From an uncultured Burkholderiales bacterium (GTDB lineage Bacteria > Pseudomonadota > Gammaproteobacteria > Burkholderiales > Burkholderiaceae_C), in the NCBI GenBank assembly GCA_903925445.1, contig CAIYFE010000275.1:1-17057 (forward strand): DNA of 17,057 nucleotides, read 5' to 3'. The notes under the pieces were generated by a model. The model had not been told where the DNA came from, ran no database searches, and worked only from the letters and a program-made list of their open reading frames with translations. This document shows, one piece after another, positions 1 through 8,620 of the stretch. A program made the position numbers and the translations under genes. Positions within the stretch are counted from its first letter, which is position 1, and each line of letters opens with the position of its first letter.

Positions 1-1
1 A

Positions 2-1075
2 ATGAATTCAAAATTTTCAAACAATTTGGGCAAACTCGCGTCAAATTTGGAGCCTGACTGCACTGCGTTGACTCGACGTTCTTTGCTGGTTGCAGGATCA
101 CTGCTGGTGGTCAATTTATCGGGGTGTGACAGCGGGGAAAACCCAGTGCGCAAAGTCCCTCGAGCGCCGTTGGTCAACACCGGGACTGTTTCAACACTGG
201 TTCCGGGAGCCTCGTTTGCTTCTCCGCACGGCGTCGCCGTTGATTCCGTTGGCAATGTGTATGTGAGCGATACAGGCACGGGATCCATCAAAAAAATTGA
301 CCTCACCAACACAGTGACCACAATTGCTTCGTCACTGAATCAACCCTACGGCTTGGCCGTGGATGCCAACAACAATGTGTACGTCGCCGAAACAGGCGCC
401 CAACGCATTCGCAAGATTGACAGCTCAGGCGTGGTCACGGTTTTTGCGGGGTCAGGTTCCGCGGGCAGCACCAATGGGCAAGGTACGGCGGCATCATTTT
501 GGTATCCAACTGGGATTGCCATCGATCCCAACGGCATTCTGTACGTTGTGGACCAAGGAGGTAGCTTGATTCGAAAAATTGATGCATCGGCGAATGTGAC
601 AACGCTGGCGGGCAAGGGCTCCACCGGCAATGCCAATGGGTTAGGAACCTCGGCATCCTTTTACCAACCGTATGGCTTGGCTGTTGATGCCAACAACCGA
701 TTGTTTGTGGCTGATACAAACAACAATTTGGTTCGCTTGGTTGACACCAGCACGGGCATGGTCAGCACCTATGCAGGTTCTGGCTCAGCGGGCAGCACGA
801 ACAGTGCTACCCCAACGGGTGCGAGCTTTTCTTACCTGTCGGGTGTGGCTGTTGATGCAGACGGCAACGTCTACGTAGCAGATCAATACAGCAACTCCAT
901 CCGCAAGATCGACGCCACGGGGGTTGTGACGACCTTGGCTGGATCCAGCATCGGGAATGCAGATGGGCAAGGATCAGCGGCCAAGTTCAACGCGCCTTTT
1001 GGTGTGTGTGTTGATGCCCTGGGCCGCGTGTATGTGGCCGATACTTTCAACAACAAGATTCGTTTGATTCAATAA
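2..1075 (+). CDS. Exported NHL-repeat six-bladed beta-propeller lipoprotein
   Basis: The 357-residue protein has an export signal and then NHL repeats. Residues 24-42 hold a twin-arginine start (TRRSLL), a hydrophobic stretch and a lipobox-like LSGC with Cys42, so a Tat-exported, lipid-anchored protein is likely. Six repeats follow, beginning near residues 72, 112, 165, 219, 275 and 328, each with a core like GLAVDANNNVYVAD followed by IRKID. This predicts a six-bladed propeller with little else. Repeats 2-5 are separated by similar Gly/Ser/Ala-rich linkers (AGSGSAGSTN), which suggests duplication of blades. No catalytic domain is visible; NHL propellers usually bind proteins, glycans or other ligands, so the function is unknown. 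The ATG lies at base 2, so its ribosome site cannot be seen. The 24 residues before the arginine pair are long for a signal peptide, and a TTG at codon 23 is a possible alternative start. Confidence 0.85.
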   Translation: MNSKFSNNLGKLASNLEPDCTALTRRSLLVAGSLLVVNLSGCDSGENPVRKVPRAPLVNTGTVSTLVPGASFASPHGVAVDSVGNVYVSDTGTGSIKKIDLTNTVTTIASSLNQPYGLAVDANNNVYVAETGAQRIRKIDSSGVVTVFAGSGSAGSTNGQGTAASFWYPTGIAIDPNGILYVVDQGGSLIRKIDASANVTTLAGKGSTGNANGLGTSASFYQPYGLAVDANNRLFVADTNNNLVRLVDTSTGMVSTYAGSGSAGSTNSATPTGASFSYLSGVAVDADGNVYVADQYSNSIRKIDATGVVTTLAGSSIGNADGQGSAAKFNAPFGVCVDALGRVYVADTFNNKIRLIQ

Positions 1076-1092
1076 ATCTTGAGCCACTGCAC

Positions 1093-1118
1093 AAGCGGCC
1101 AGCGGGCGTTGGCTGCTT
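1093..1118 (+). terminator. Possible hairpin terminator between convergent genes
   Basis: A nine-base stem, AAGCGGCCA (1093-1101) with TGGCTGCTT (1110-1118), closes an eight-base loop and contains one G-U wobble when read on +. It lies just after the NHL gene stop and touches the argA stop. No T-tract follows on either strand, so a standard intrinsic terminator is doubtful; it may only slow polymerase or block 3' exonucleases. Confidence 0.3.
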
Positions 1119-2464
1119 CAAAGCTGTTTGACCAGCACCAAGCTTTTGCGATCCCAGTTGTATTTGCGCTTGCGGGCTTCGGGCAGCCAGTCGGGGTCGA
1201 CTTGTACGAAGCCGCGTTTCAAGAACCAGTGCTTGGTGCGGGTGGTCAAGACAAAAATGCTTTTGAGTCCTTTGTTGCGGGCGCGTTGCTCGACCCGTTT
1301 GAGGACTTTTTCGCCGTCGCCTTGGCCTTGTGACTGAGGCGAAACAGTGAGTGCGGCCATTTCTGCTGTCTTGGCTTCTGGGTAAGGGTAGAGCGCGGCG
1401 CAGGCAAAAATGACGCCGTCGTGTTCGATGACAGTGTATTGCCCCACGTCGCGCTCGATTTCGTTGCGATCGCGTTTGACCAAACTGCCGTCTTTTTCGA
1501 AGGGCTCGATCAGTTGCAAGATGCCACCCACGTCTTCATGCGTGGCTTCGCGCAGGCTTTCGAGTTTTTCGTCCACCACCATCGTGCCGATGCCGTCGTG
1601 CATGTAGATTTCTAGCAGCAACGATCCATCGACTGCAAACGGCAAGATGTGGCTGCGTTCCACGCCGGCTTTGCAGGCTTTGACGCAATGCTGGAGATAA
1701 AACGCAATGTCTGAAGGGTTGGAGCTGGCGGGCAGTTGCGCCAAAAGTTTTTCGGCGGCATCCAAAGGCAACTCGGTGTCAATCGGGTTGTCTTCGCTGC
1801 TGGGCTGGCTGGGGTCAACCGGCACGCCTGCGGTTTCTGTGACAAACAACAACTTGTCGGCTTGCAGGGCAATGGCCACCGAGGTTGCGACTTCTTCCAT
1901 CGCCAGATTGAAAGCTTCGCCTGTGGGCGAAAACCCAAAAGGCGAGAGCAACACCATGGAGCCATTGGACAAGGTTTGTGCAATGCCGCCCACATCCACT
2001 TTGCGCACCAAGCCCGAGTGCTGAAAATCCACGCCATCCACGATGCCAATGGGGCGCGCGGTGATGAAGTTGCCCGAAATCACCCGCACCGTGGAGCCCG
2101 CCATGGGCGTGTTGGGCAAGCCCTGGCTGAAGGCGGCTTCAATTTCGTAGCGCAATTGACCGGCTGCTTCTTCGGCGCAATCCAGAGCCACGCTGTCGGT
2201 GATGCGCATGCCGTGTGAGTACTGAGGCGCATGGCCTTTGGCCAGCAATTGCTCGTTGACTTGCGGCCTGAATCCGTAGACCAACACAATGCGCACGCCC
2301 ATGCTTTGGATGAGCGCCAAGTCTTGCGCCAAGTTGGGCAGTTTGCCTGCCGCAATCGCCTCGCCCGCGATGCCCACCACAAAGGTTTTGCCTCGGTGCA
2401 TGTGGATGTAAGGCGCAACCGAACGAAACCAAGGCACGAAGGTGAAGTTAAAGACGTTGGACAT
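1118..2464 (-). CDS. argA: Amino-acid N-acetyltransferase (N-acetylglutamate synthase)
   Basis: ArgA transfers an acetyl group from acetyl-CoA to L-glutamate, the first step of arginine biosynthesis, in the cytoplasm. The 448-residue protein has the usual two parts. An N-terminal amino-acid-kinase-like domain includes FVVGIAGEAIAAGKL and, further on, LLSPFGFSPTGE; in this family it is regulatory and typically binds arginine. A C-terminal GNAT domain carries the acetyl-CoA loop QSQGQG at residues 377-382 of VSPQSQGQGDG. Length matches E. coli ArgA (about 440). I chose the ATG at 2464 because the conserved family N-terminus (MSNVFNFTFVPWFRSVAP) begins there; an in-frame TTG at 2497 would add 11 unconserved residues. 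No strong Shine-Dalgarno precedes either start. It is divergent from hrpA and convergent with the NHL gene, and no other arg gene is in the window. Feedback inhibition by arginine is expected from the family, not shown here. Confidence 0.93.
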   Translation of the reverse strand: MSNVFNFTFVPWFRSVAPYIHMHRGKTFVVGIAGEAIAAGKLPNLAQDLALIQSMGVRIVLVYGFRPQVNEQLLAKGHAPQYSHGMRITDSVALDCAEEAAGQLRYEIEAAFSQGLPNTPMAGSTVRVISGNFITARPIGIVDGVDFQHSGLVRKVDVGGIAQTLSNGSMVLLSPFGFSPTGEAFNLAMEEVATSVAIALQADKLLFVTETAGVPVDPSQPSSEDNPIDTELPLDAAEKLLAQLPASSNPSDIAFYLQHCVKACKAGVERSHILPFAVDGSLLLEIYMHDGIGTMVVDEKLESLREATHEDVGGILQLIEPFEKDGSLVKRDRNEIERDVGQYTVIEHDGVIFACAALYPYPEAKTAEMAALTVSPQSQGQGDGEKVLKRVEQRARNKGLKSIFVLTTRTKHWFLKRGFVQVDPDWLPEARKRKYNWDRKSLVLVKQL

Positions 2465-2528
2465 GTGGCTGAGCTGGGGCTGTGTCAAAGGTGGCAAGGG
2501 ATAATCGCGGATTGTCTACTAAAAGTTT
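2465..2528. promoter_or_regulatory. Divergent upstream region of argA and hrpA
   Basis: This 64-base gap must hold the start signals for two divergent genes. On + a GATAAT at 2500-2505 resembles a -10 box about 25 bases before the hrpA GTG, but no good -35 lies 16-18 bases upstream. On - no convincing box pair is visible. I see no ARG-box-like palindrome. Promoter placement is inferred. Confidence 0.35.
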
Positions 2529-5500
2529 GTGCCCTCCGTGAACCGCCCCGAGCCCTTGTCAACCGCCTTGAAGATTGAGTTTGACCCGTCCTTGCCCGTC
2601 TCAGCGCGTCGCGAGGAAATCATGGCGGCCATGCAGGCGCACCAAGTCATCATCGTCTGCGGTGAAACGGGCTCAGGCAAAACCACGCAGTTGCCCAAAA
2701 TGGCGCTCATGCTAGGGCGCGGTCAGCCCAAGGTTGGCAGCGATGGGCGTGCGGCTCGGCGCCAAATCATTGGCCACACGCAACCCCGACGCATTGCGGC
2801 CAGTTCGGTGGCCAAACGCATTGCCGAAGAACTCAAAACGCCGTTGGGCGACGTGGTGGGCTACAAAGTTCGGTTTCAGGATCGGCTGAGCAAAGACGCC
2901 AGCGTCAAGTTGATGACCGATGGCATTTTGTTGGCCGAAACGCAAACCGATCCACTGCTCAAGGCGTACGACACCCTGATCATCGATGAGGCGCACGAGC
3001 GCAGTTTGAACATTGATTTTTTGCTGGGCTACTTGCGCGAAATACTGCCGCGTCGCCCCGACCTCAAGGTCATCGTGACTTCGGCCACCATCGATGCCGA
3101 TCGCTTTGCACAACACTTTGCTTCGGCCCAAGGTCCAGCGCCGGTGTTGATGGTGTCGGGGCGTACTTTTCCGGTGGAGATGCGTTATCGCCCCTTTGAA
3201 GAAAGCCGCGATGTCGACCTGAACACGGCCATTGCCAGCGCGGTGGACGAGTTGTGGCAGCACCCCAGCCAGCAAGGCGATATTTTGGTGTTCTTGCCCG
3301 GCGAGCGCGAAATTCGAGAAGCAGCAGATCACTTGCGCGGCCATCTCAGCCATTCGCCTGTGTTGCGCGGCGCCGAAGTGCTGCCCTTGTTTGCGCGCTT
3401 GTCGCAAGCCGAACAAGACCGTGTGTTTGATTCGCACGCCGGGCGGCGCATCGTGTTGGCGACCAACGTGGCCGAAACCTCCTTGACCGTGCCAGGCATC
3501 CGCTATGTGATTGACACGGGAACAGCGCGTGTCAAGCGTTACAGCTGGCGCAGCAAAGTCGAGCAGCTCATGGTCGAGCCCATCAGCCAAGCCGCTGCCA
3601 ACCAACGTGCGGGTCGATGCGGTCGGGTGGCCAATGGCATTTGCATTCGTCTGTACGACGAATTGGATTTCAACGGCCGCGCCAAATTCACCGATCCCGA
3701 AATTTTGCGCAGCTCGCTGGCAGGCGTGATCTTGCGCATGAAATCTTTGCATCTGGGCGATGTCGAGCGTTTCCCCTTTTTAGAAGCGCCACGCCCCAAA
3801 GCCATTGCCGACGGCTACCAACTGTTGAGTGAACTTGGCGCTGTGGACGACGCCCATGAACTCACACCAATCGGCCAAACCTTGTCCAAATTGCCCTTGG
3901 ATCCACGCGTGGGTCGCATGATTTTGGAGGCGCGGGATCGACAAGCGCTGGACGAGGTGTTGATCATCGCCTCCGCCTTGAGCGTGCAAGATGTGCGAGA
4001 CCGTCCCATGGAAGCGCAAGCCGCCGCCGATCAAGCGCATGCCAAGTTTGACGACGATCGCAGCGAATTCAGCGGCTACTTGACCTTGTGGAAATGGCTC
4101 GACAGCGCGCGCGGTGGCAAAGACAACGCCCACAAACTCAGCAACCGCCAATATGAAGCCTTGTTGCGTCAAAACTTCATCAACGTGCGTCGCGTGCGCG
4201 AATGGCGCGACACCCACACCCAACTTCACACAGTGGTGGCCGAACACAAATGGCGCTTGAACACGCTGCCTGCCAGCTATGAGCAATTGCACCTGTCCAT
4301 GTTGGCAGGTTTGTTGGGCAACGTTGGCTGCAAGCTCGAGGACGACGAGGCCTACCTTGGCGCGCGAGGCATCAAGTTTTATCGACATCCTGGGGCGCAT
4401 TTGCGTAAAAAGCCGGGTCGCTGGTTGGTTGCTGCCGAGTTGGTCGAGACCACCCGCTTGTTTGGCCGGGGGTTGGCCAACATCGAGCCGCAGTGGTTGG
4501 AGCAAGTGGGCGCGCATTTGCTCAAAAAGCAGTTGCTCGACCCGCATTGGGAAAAAAAGGCCGGCGAAGTGGTGGCCTTGGAGCGGGCAACGCTGTATGG
4601 CTTGGTGGTTTACAACGGACGCCGCCGGCCTTACGGCAACATCGATCCGCGTGGCGCGCGAGAACTTTTCATCCGTGAGGCCTTGGTCAACGGCGATTGG
4701 GACACTCAATTGCCATTTCTAGCCGCCAACTTGAAACTGGTGGCCAAGGTCGAAGAGCTGGAACACAAATCGCGCCGACAAGATGTGTTGGTCGATGACG
4801 CGCTGATCTTCGCCTTCTACGACGCGCACATTCCGCCCGAAGTCTTCAATGGCCGTTTGCTTGAGCAGTGGTGGCGCGCTGCATCCCGCCAACAACCTCA
4901 ATTGCTGTTGTTGACACGCGAAGAGCTGATGCGCCACGAGGCCGCAGGCGTCACCACCCAAGCGTTTCCCAAAACGCTGCGCTTGGGCGGTGTGGATTGC
5001 AAGGCCAGCTACTTGCACCAACCCGGCGACGCCCGCGATGGCGTGACGATTGATGTGCCAATTTTTGTGCTCAACCAAGTCAGCGAAGAGCGCTGCGAAT
5101 GGCTGGTGCCCGGCATGCTCAAAGACAAAGTGCAAGCCTTGCTCAAAAGCCTGCCGCAAAAACCGCGCTCACGATTTGTTCCTCTGCCCGAGTCCGCCAC
5201 GCGATTGGCGCAAGCCTTGTCTGAGCCAGAACTGTTTGGCAGCGGCTCGCTGACCGATGTGCTGCTCAAACGCGTGCGCGACGAAACCAGCTTGGACGTC
5301 AAGCGGGCTGATTTCAAACTCGACATGCTGCCCGCCCATTTGTTCATGAACCTGCGGGTGGTGGATGAACACGGTCGCCAGCTGGGCATGGGGCGCAATT
5401 TAGGTGCTTTGAAGGCCGAATGGGGCGCGCAGGCGCGTGGGGCTTTTCAGGCCTTGGCGCAGCTCAAGCATTTGTCGCCAGCAGCTTCACCGGATGCGGG

Positions 5501-6452
5501 TGAGTCGCCCTCGCAGCCCAAGCCCAACACACCGGATCGTTCACCCTCTGGCGCTGCGGGTCAGGCTGCGTCGCGTCCATCTGCATCGGCGGGTGCGTTG
5601 GCCGATGCGCGCTACACGGCTTGGACGTTTGGTGAACTGCCGGAGTTGATGGAAATTCGCAAAGGAGCCCAAACCTTGGTGGGGTTTCCTGCTTTGGTGG
5701 ACGGCTTGGATGCCGTCACCATCGAAGTGTTTGACGAGCCCGAAGTGGCCGCCGCAAAACATCGCCAAGGCTTGCGCCGTTTGTTTGCCTTGCAAATCAA
5801 AGACGCGCTCAAATACTTGGAAAAAAACCTACCCGACTTGCAAAAAATGTCGGTGGCCTACATGAGCCTGGGCAGCGCCGATGAATTGACGCAACACATC
5901 TTGGACATTGCGCTGGATCGCGCTTTTTTGCTTGACCCACTGCCCACGTGCGAGGTCGATTTCAAACGCCGCTTGGAGGAAGGGCGAGGGCGCTTGACGC
6001 TCATCGCCAACGAAGTCGCGCGTTTGACCGCCACCGTGTTGAGCGAATTTGCCGCCGCTTCGCGCAAGCTCAAGGACACCAAAATCAGCCCCGACAGCGT
6101 GGCCGATGTGACGCAGCAGTTGCAGCGCTTGATGGGCAAACGCTTTCTCAGCGACTCGCCCTACACCCAATTGCAGCACTTTGCCCGTTACTTGAAAGCC
6201 ATTGTTTTGCGCTTGGACAAACTGCGCGCCGATCCGGCGCGTGACGCCACCAAGCTGGCTGAACTCAAACCCTTGGAGCAAAAATATTGGCGCTTGGTTG
6301 CCGAGCGCAAGGGCGTGAGCGACGCCCGCATGCAAGAGTTTCGCTGGCTGTTGGAAGAGTTGAGGGTGAGCTTTTTTGCCCAAGAACTGCGCACGCCCCA
6401 ACCCGTCAGCGTCAAGCGGCTAGAAAAAGCCTGGGCGCAATTGGGTCATTGA
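2529..6452 (+). CDS. hrpA: ATP-dependent DEAH-box RNA helicase HrpA
   Basis: HrpA is a cytoplasmic superfamily 2 3'-to-5' RNA helicase, linked in enterobacteria to mRNA processing and to handling of stalled ribosomes. At 1307 residues it matches E. coli HrpA (1300). Motif I GETGSGKT is at 45-52, motif Ia TQPRRIAA follows, DEAH is at 153-156, SAT at 185-187, motif V (ATNVAETSLTVPGI) comes next, and motif VI QRAGRCGR is at 359-366. The helicase-associated HA2/OB region and a long DUF3418-type C-terminus follow, as expected for HrpA rather than the shorter HrpB. Residues 983-1025 form a Ser/Pro/Ala-rich, probably disordered linker inside the C-terminal region, longer than I recall in E. coli. 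The start is a GTG at 2529 with a weak upstream purine run; a second in-frame GTG three codons later is possible. The 3' end lies six bases from the stop of the convergent aminotransferase, with no terminator between. Very long antisense frames here are shadows. Confidence 0.95.
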   Translation: MPSVNRPEPLSTALKIEFDPSLPVSARREEIMAAMQAHQVIIVCGETGSGKTTQLPKMALMLGRGQPKVGSDGRAARRQIIGHTQPRRIAASSVAKRIAEELKTPLGDVVGYKVRFQDRLSKDASVKLMTDGILLAETQTDPLLKAYDTLIIDEAHERSLNIDFLLGYLREILPRRPDLKVIVTSATIDADRFAQHFASAQGPAPVLMVSGRTFPVEMRYRPFEESRDVDLNTAIASAVDELWQHPSQQGDILVFLPGEREIREAADHLRGHLSHSPVLRGAEVLPLFARLSQAEQDRVFDSHAGRRIVLATNVAETSLTVPGIRYVIDTGTARVKRYSWRSKVEQLMVEPISQAAANQRAGRCGRVANGICIRLYDELDFNGRAKFTDPEILRSSLAGVILRMKSLHLGDVERFPFLEAPRPKAIADGYQLLSELGAVDDAHELTPIGQTLSKLPLDPRVGRMILEARDRQALDEVLIIASALSVQDVRDRPMEAQAAADQAHAKFDDDRSEFSGYLTLWKWLDSARGGKDNAHKLSNRQYEALLRQNFINVRRVREWRDTHTQLHTVVAEHKWRLNTLPASYEQLHLSMLAGLLGNVGCKLEDDEAYLGARGIKFYRHPGAHLRKKPGRWLVAAELVETTRLFGRGLANIEPQWLEQVGAHLLKKQLLDPHWEKKAGEVVALERATLYGLVVYNGRRRPYGNIDPRGARELFIREALVNGDWDTQLPFLAANLKLVAKVEELEHKSRRQDVLVDDALIFAFYDAHIPPEVFNGRLLEQWWRAASRQQPQLLLLTREELMRHEAAGVTTQAFPKTLRLGGVDCKASYLHQPGDARDGVTIDVPIFVLNQVSEERCEWLVPGMLKDKVQALLKSLPQKPRSRFVPLPESATRLAQALSEPELFGSGSLTDVLLKRVRDETSLDVKRADFKLDMLPAHLFMNLRVVDEHGRQLGMGRNLGALKAEWGAQARGAFQALAQLKHLSPAASPDAGESPSQPKPNTPDRSPSGAAGQAASRPSASAGALADARYTAWTFGELPELMEIRKGAQTLVGFPALVDGLDAVTIEVFDEPEVAAAKHRQGLRRLFALQIKDALKYLEKNLPDLQKMSVAYMSLGSADELTQHILDIALDRAFLLDPLPTCEVDFKRRLEEGRGRLTLIANEVARLTATVLSEFAAASRKLKDTKISPDSVADVTQQLQRLMGKRFLSDSPYTQLQHFARYLKAIVLRLDKLRADPARDATKLAELKPLEQKYWRLVAERKGVSDARMQEFRWLLEELRVSFFAQELRTPQPVSVKRLEKAWAQLGH

Positions 6453-6458
6453 GGCGCA

Positions 6459-7622
6459 TTACAAGCGCGCCAATCGTCCCAAGGCCAGCTTCAAGGTCTC
6501 GTCTTTTTTGGCGAAGCAAAACCGCACCACGCGTTGGTCAAAGTGGTCGGCATAAAACGCAGACAAAGGAATAGCAGCCACGCCGATTTCAGTGGTCAGC
6601 CATTTGCAAAATTCAGCTTCGCTCAGGTTTTTTTCCGGCACGCCTAGTTTGTCGATGCGCACGCACTGAAAGTAACTGCCCTCAGACGCCAGCAGCTCAA
6701 ACTTGGTGTGCGCCAAACCTTGGCGAAACAAATCGCGTTTGGCGGCGTAAAACGCAGGCAGCTCTAGGTAAGGCTTGGGGTCTTGCATGTAAGTCGCCAA
6801 ACCGTATTGAACCGGTGTGTTGACGGTGAACACGTTGAACTGATGGACCTTGCGAAATTCCGCACTCAAGACCGCCGGTGCAGCCACGTAGCCAACTTTC
6901 CAACCCGTCACGTGGTAGGTCTTGCCAAAGCTGGAGACGATGAAAGCACGGTCGGCCAAACCAGGAAAACTCGAAGCGCTCAAATGTTGCAAGGGCGCGT
7001 AGACCATGTGCTCATAGACTTCGTCGCTGATGAGCAAGATGTTGGTAGGCGCCAGCAGCTCTTGCAGTTGGAGCATTTCATCTTGCGTCCACACGGTGGC
7101 GCTGGGGTTGTGCGGCGAGTTGACGATGATGGCGCGCGTTTTGGGCGTGATGGCCGCTGCGATCTTGTCAAAGTCAGGCCGAAACGTGCCGGGCGTCAGG
7201 GGAACGCGAACCGCCACACCACCGGCCATGTCGATGTTGGGGATGTAGCTGTCGTAGCAAGGCTCCAACACAATGACCTCATCGCCCGCCCGTACCACGG
7301 CCAAGATGCAACTCAAAATGGCTTGGGTTGCACCCGCGGTGACCGTGATTTCGGTGGTCGGGTCGTAGCGGTAGTGATAGAGCTGCTCGACTTTGTTGGC
7401 AATCGCTTCGCGCAACACCGGCACGCCTGTCATGGGCGGATATTGGTTCAGGCCACGCTGCATGGCATCGCTCACGCACTGCACCAGTTTTGGATCGCAA
7501 TCGAAGTCTGGAAAGCCTTGTCCTAAGTTGACCGCGTTTTTTTCGGTGGCCAACGCCGACATGACCGTGAAAATGGTGGTGCCAACCTTGGGAAATTTTG
7601 TCTCGATGTGCGGTGTGCTCAT
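6459..7622 (-). CDS. PLP-dependent aminotransferase, methionine/YbdL type
   Basis: This 387-residue fold-type I, class I/II aminotransferase swaps an amino group between an amino acid and a 2-oxo acid using pyridoxal phosphate. The N-terminus (AVNLGQGFPDF, then LNQYPPMTGVPVLREAI) is typical of the YbdL / kynurenine aminotransferase / glutamine transaminase K branch. Visible PLP residues are Asn172 in NSPHNPS, Asp200 and Tyr203 in SDEVYEH, and the Schiff-base Lys234 in SSFGKTYHVTGWK. Arg367 in VVRFCFAK is the expected substrate-carboxylate arginine. E. coli YbdL (386 residues) prefers methionine, so methionine or aromatic donors are likely, but sequence alone cannot settle this. The gene is last in the minus cluster, 17 bases after the cysB-like gene, which fits a sulfur-related role. 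The ATG at 7622 has no clear Shine-Dalgarno, so coupled translation from upstream is possible. Confidence 0.88.
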   Translation of the reverse strand: MSTPHIETKFPKVGTTIFTVMSALATEKNAVNLGQGFPDFDCDPKLVQCVSDAMQRGLNQYPPMTGVPVLREAIANKVEQLYHYRYDPTTEITVTAGATQAILSCILAVVRAGDEVIVLEPCYDSYIPNIDMAGGVAVRVPLTPGTFRPDFDKIAAAITPKTRAIIVNSPHNPSATVWTQDEMLQLQELLAPTNILLISDEVYEHMVYAPLQHLSASSFPGLADRAFIVSSFGKTYHVTGWKVGYVAAPAVLSAEFRKVHQFNVFTVNTPVQYGLATYMQDPKPYLELPAFYAAKRDLFRQGLAHTKFELLASEGSYFQCVRIDKLGVPEKNLSEAEFCKWLTTEIGVAAIPLSAFYADHFDQRVVRFCFAKKDETLKLALGRLARL

Positions 7623-7639
7623 GGCGTTGTGGTGTGTGT

Positions 7640-8581
7640 TTACATGTCAAAGTCGTTGGCGTGGCCTTCGAGCGCTTTGAGGATCAGGTTTCTATCCAAG
7701 CGATCGCTCAACAAAGCGGCAAAGTCATACACGAAGTGTCGCAAATACGAGCCCCGTTTGAATGCCACGCGCGCGACATTGCGGCCAAACAATTGCGCGC
7801 CAGGACGCACCACCAAGTTGTCATCCGACTGATCTTTCATGGCCATCTCGGCCACGATGCCAATGCCCAAACCCAGCGTGACATAGGTTTTGATCACATC
7901 TGAATCAATGGCTTCCAGCGCAATGCGGGGCGTGATTTGCTTGGCAGCAAAGGCTTTGTCAATGCGCGTGCGACCCGTGAAAGACGGGTGGTAGGTGATG
8001 AGGGCTTCTTGCCCCAAATCTTCCAGCGTGATGCGGGTTTTGCTGGCCAAGGGGTGCGCCTTGGGAATGATCAGCACGTGCTCCCATTCGTAGCAAGGCA
8101 AGGTGACCAACTCTGGGTAATCGGCCAAAGACTCGGTGGCCATGCCGATTTCTGCTACTTCGTCGATCAGCATTTGCGCCACTTGCGAGGGCGCGCCTTG
8201 GTGCAAGCTGACGTTGACTTGGGGGTAGGCCTGGCGCAACTTGGCCACGGGAACCGGCAACACATACCGCGCTTGGGTGTGGGTGGTGGCGATGGACAAG
8301 GTGCCGCTGTCTTGTTGGCTGAATTGTTCGCCGATGCGTTTTAAGTTGCCCAATTCGCGCATGATGACATCGATGCTTTTGAGCACATGCTGACCGGGCT
8401 CGGTCACGCGTTTGAGTCGTTTGCCGTGGCGCGCAAAAATTTCGATGCCCAATTCTTCTTCCAACTCGATGATGGCCTTGGACACCCCGGGCTGCGAGGT
8501 GTGCAAAGACTTGGCCACCTCGGTCAGGTTGAGGTTGCGTCGAACGGCTTCTTGAACGAATCGAAATTGGTGCAGGTTCAT
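7640..8581 (-). CDS. cysB: CysB-type LysR-family transcriptional regulator
   Basis: CysB-family LysR regulators activate sulfate uptake and assimilation genes in response to sulfur limitation (N-acetylserine as inducer in enterobacteria). The protein has 313 residues (E. coli CysB 324). An N-terminal winged helix-turn-helix covers about residues 1-60 (LTEVAKSLHTSQPGVSKAI), then a linker helix and a two-lobed effector domain. The anion-pocket residues I recall from Klebsiella CysB are found at the same numbers: Thr100, Thr102 and Gln103 in TTHTQARYVLP, Thr149, Trp166 and Thr202 in HPSFTGR. This supports a true CysB over a generic LysR; a Cbl-like paralogue remains possible. It lies 39 bases after the small chelatase and 17 before the aminotransferase on the same strand. 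No Shine-Dalgarno is visible before the ATG; instead a 23-base near-palindrome ends two bases upstream, which suggests autoregulation. Confidence 0.88.
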   Translation of the reverse strand: MNLHQFRFVQEAVRRNLNLTEVAKSLHTSQPGVSKAIIELEEELGIEIFARHGKRLKRVTEPGQHVLKSIDVIMRELGNLKRIGEQFSQQDSGTLSIATTHTQARYVLPVPVAKLRQAYPQVNVSLHQGAPSQVAQMLIDEVAEIGMATESLADYPELVTLPCYEWEHVLIIPKAHPLASKTRITLEDLGQEALITYHPSFTGRTRIDKAFAAKQITPRIALEAIDSDVIKTYVTLGLGIGIVAEMAMKDQSDDNLVVRPGAQLFGRNVARVAFKRGSYLRHFVYDFAALLSDRLDRNLILKALEGHANDFDM

Positions 8582-8583
8582 AG

Positions 8584-8606
8584 ATGACGGCTTTGAAAGT
8601 CGTCAT
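8584..8606. promoter_or_regulatory. 23-base near-perfect palindrome before cysB-like gene
   Basis: The arms ATGACGGCTTT (8584-8594) and AAAGTCGTCAT (8596-8606) are inverted copies with one mismatch around the single central G8595. The element lies between the chelatase stop (8621) and the cysB-like start (8581), where the ribosome site would be. LysR proteins often repress their own genes through dyad sites near the start, so an operator is plausible. An RNA hairpin that hides the start region or trims the upstream message is the alternative. No T-run follows, so it is not a standard terminator. Confidence 0.5.
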
Positions 8607-8620
8607 TATGCCTTGGCGAT

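Noticed and set aside
240..1060. DNA repeats in the NHL gene as a possible mobile or CRISPR-like array
   Set aside because: The periodic similarity follows the protein blades in frame, with diverged repeats and no spacers or terminal inverted repeats.
2465..2497. TTG start giving argA 11 extra residues
   Set aside because: The conserved ArgA N-terminus begins at the internal ATG (2464) and the added residues show no family similarity.
2712..4709. Two long minus-strand open frames of 346 and 309 codons inside hrpA
   Set aside because: They lie wholly antisense to well-recognised HrpA helicase motifs and their translations are His/Gln-rich with no recognisable domain, as expected from codon bias.
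6450..6461. Terminator between hrpA and the convergent aminotransferase
   Set aside because: Only six bases separate the stop codons and no inverted repeat with a T-run is visible around them.
7959..8606. Minus-strand 215-codon frame overlapping the cysB-like gene, starting in the palindrome
   Set aside because: It is a different frame of the same strand as a gene with exact CysB landmarks; the product is Arg/His/Pro-rich and unlike a folded protein.
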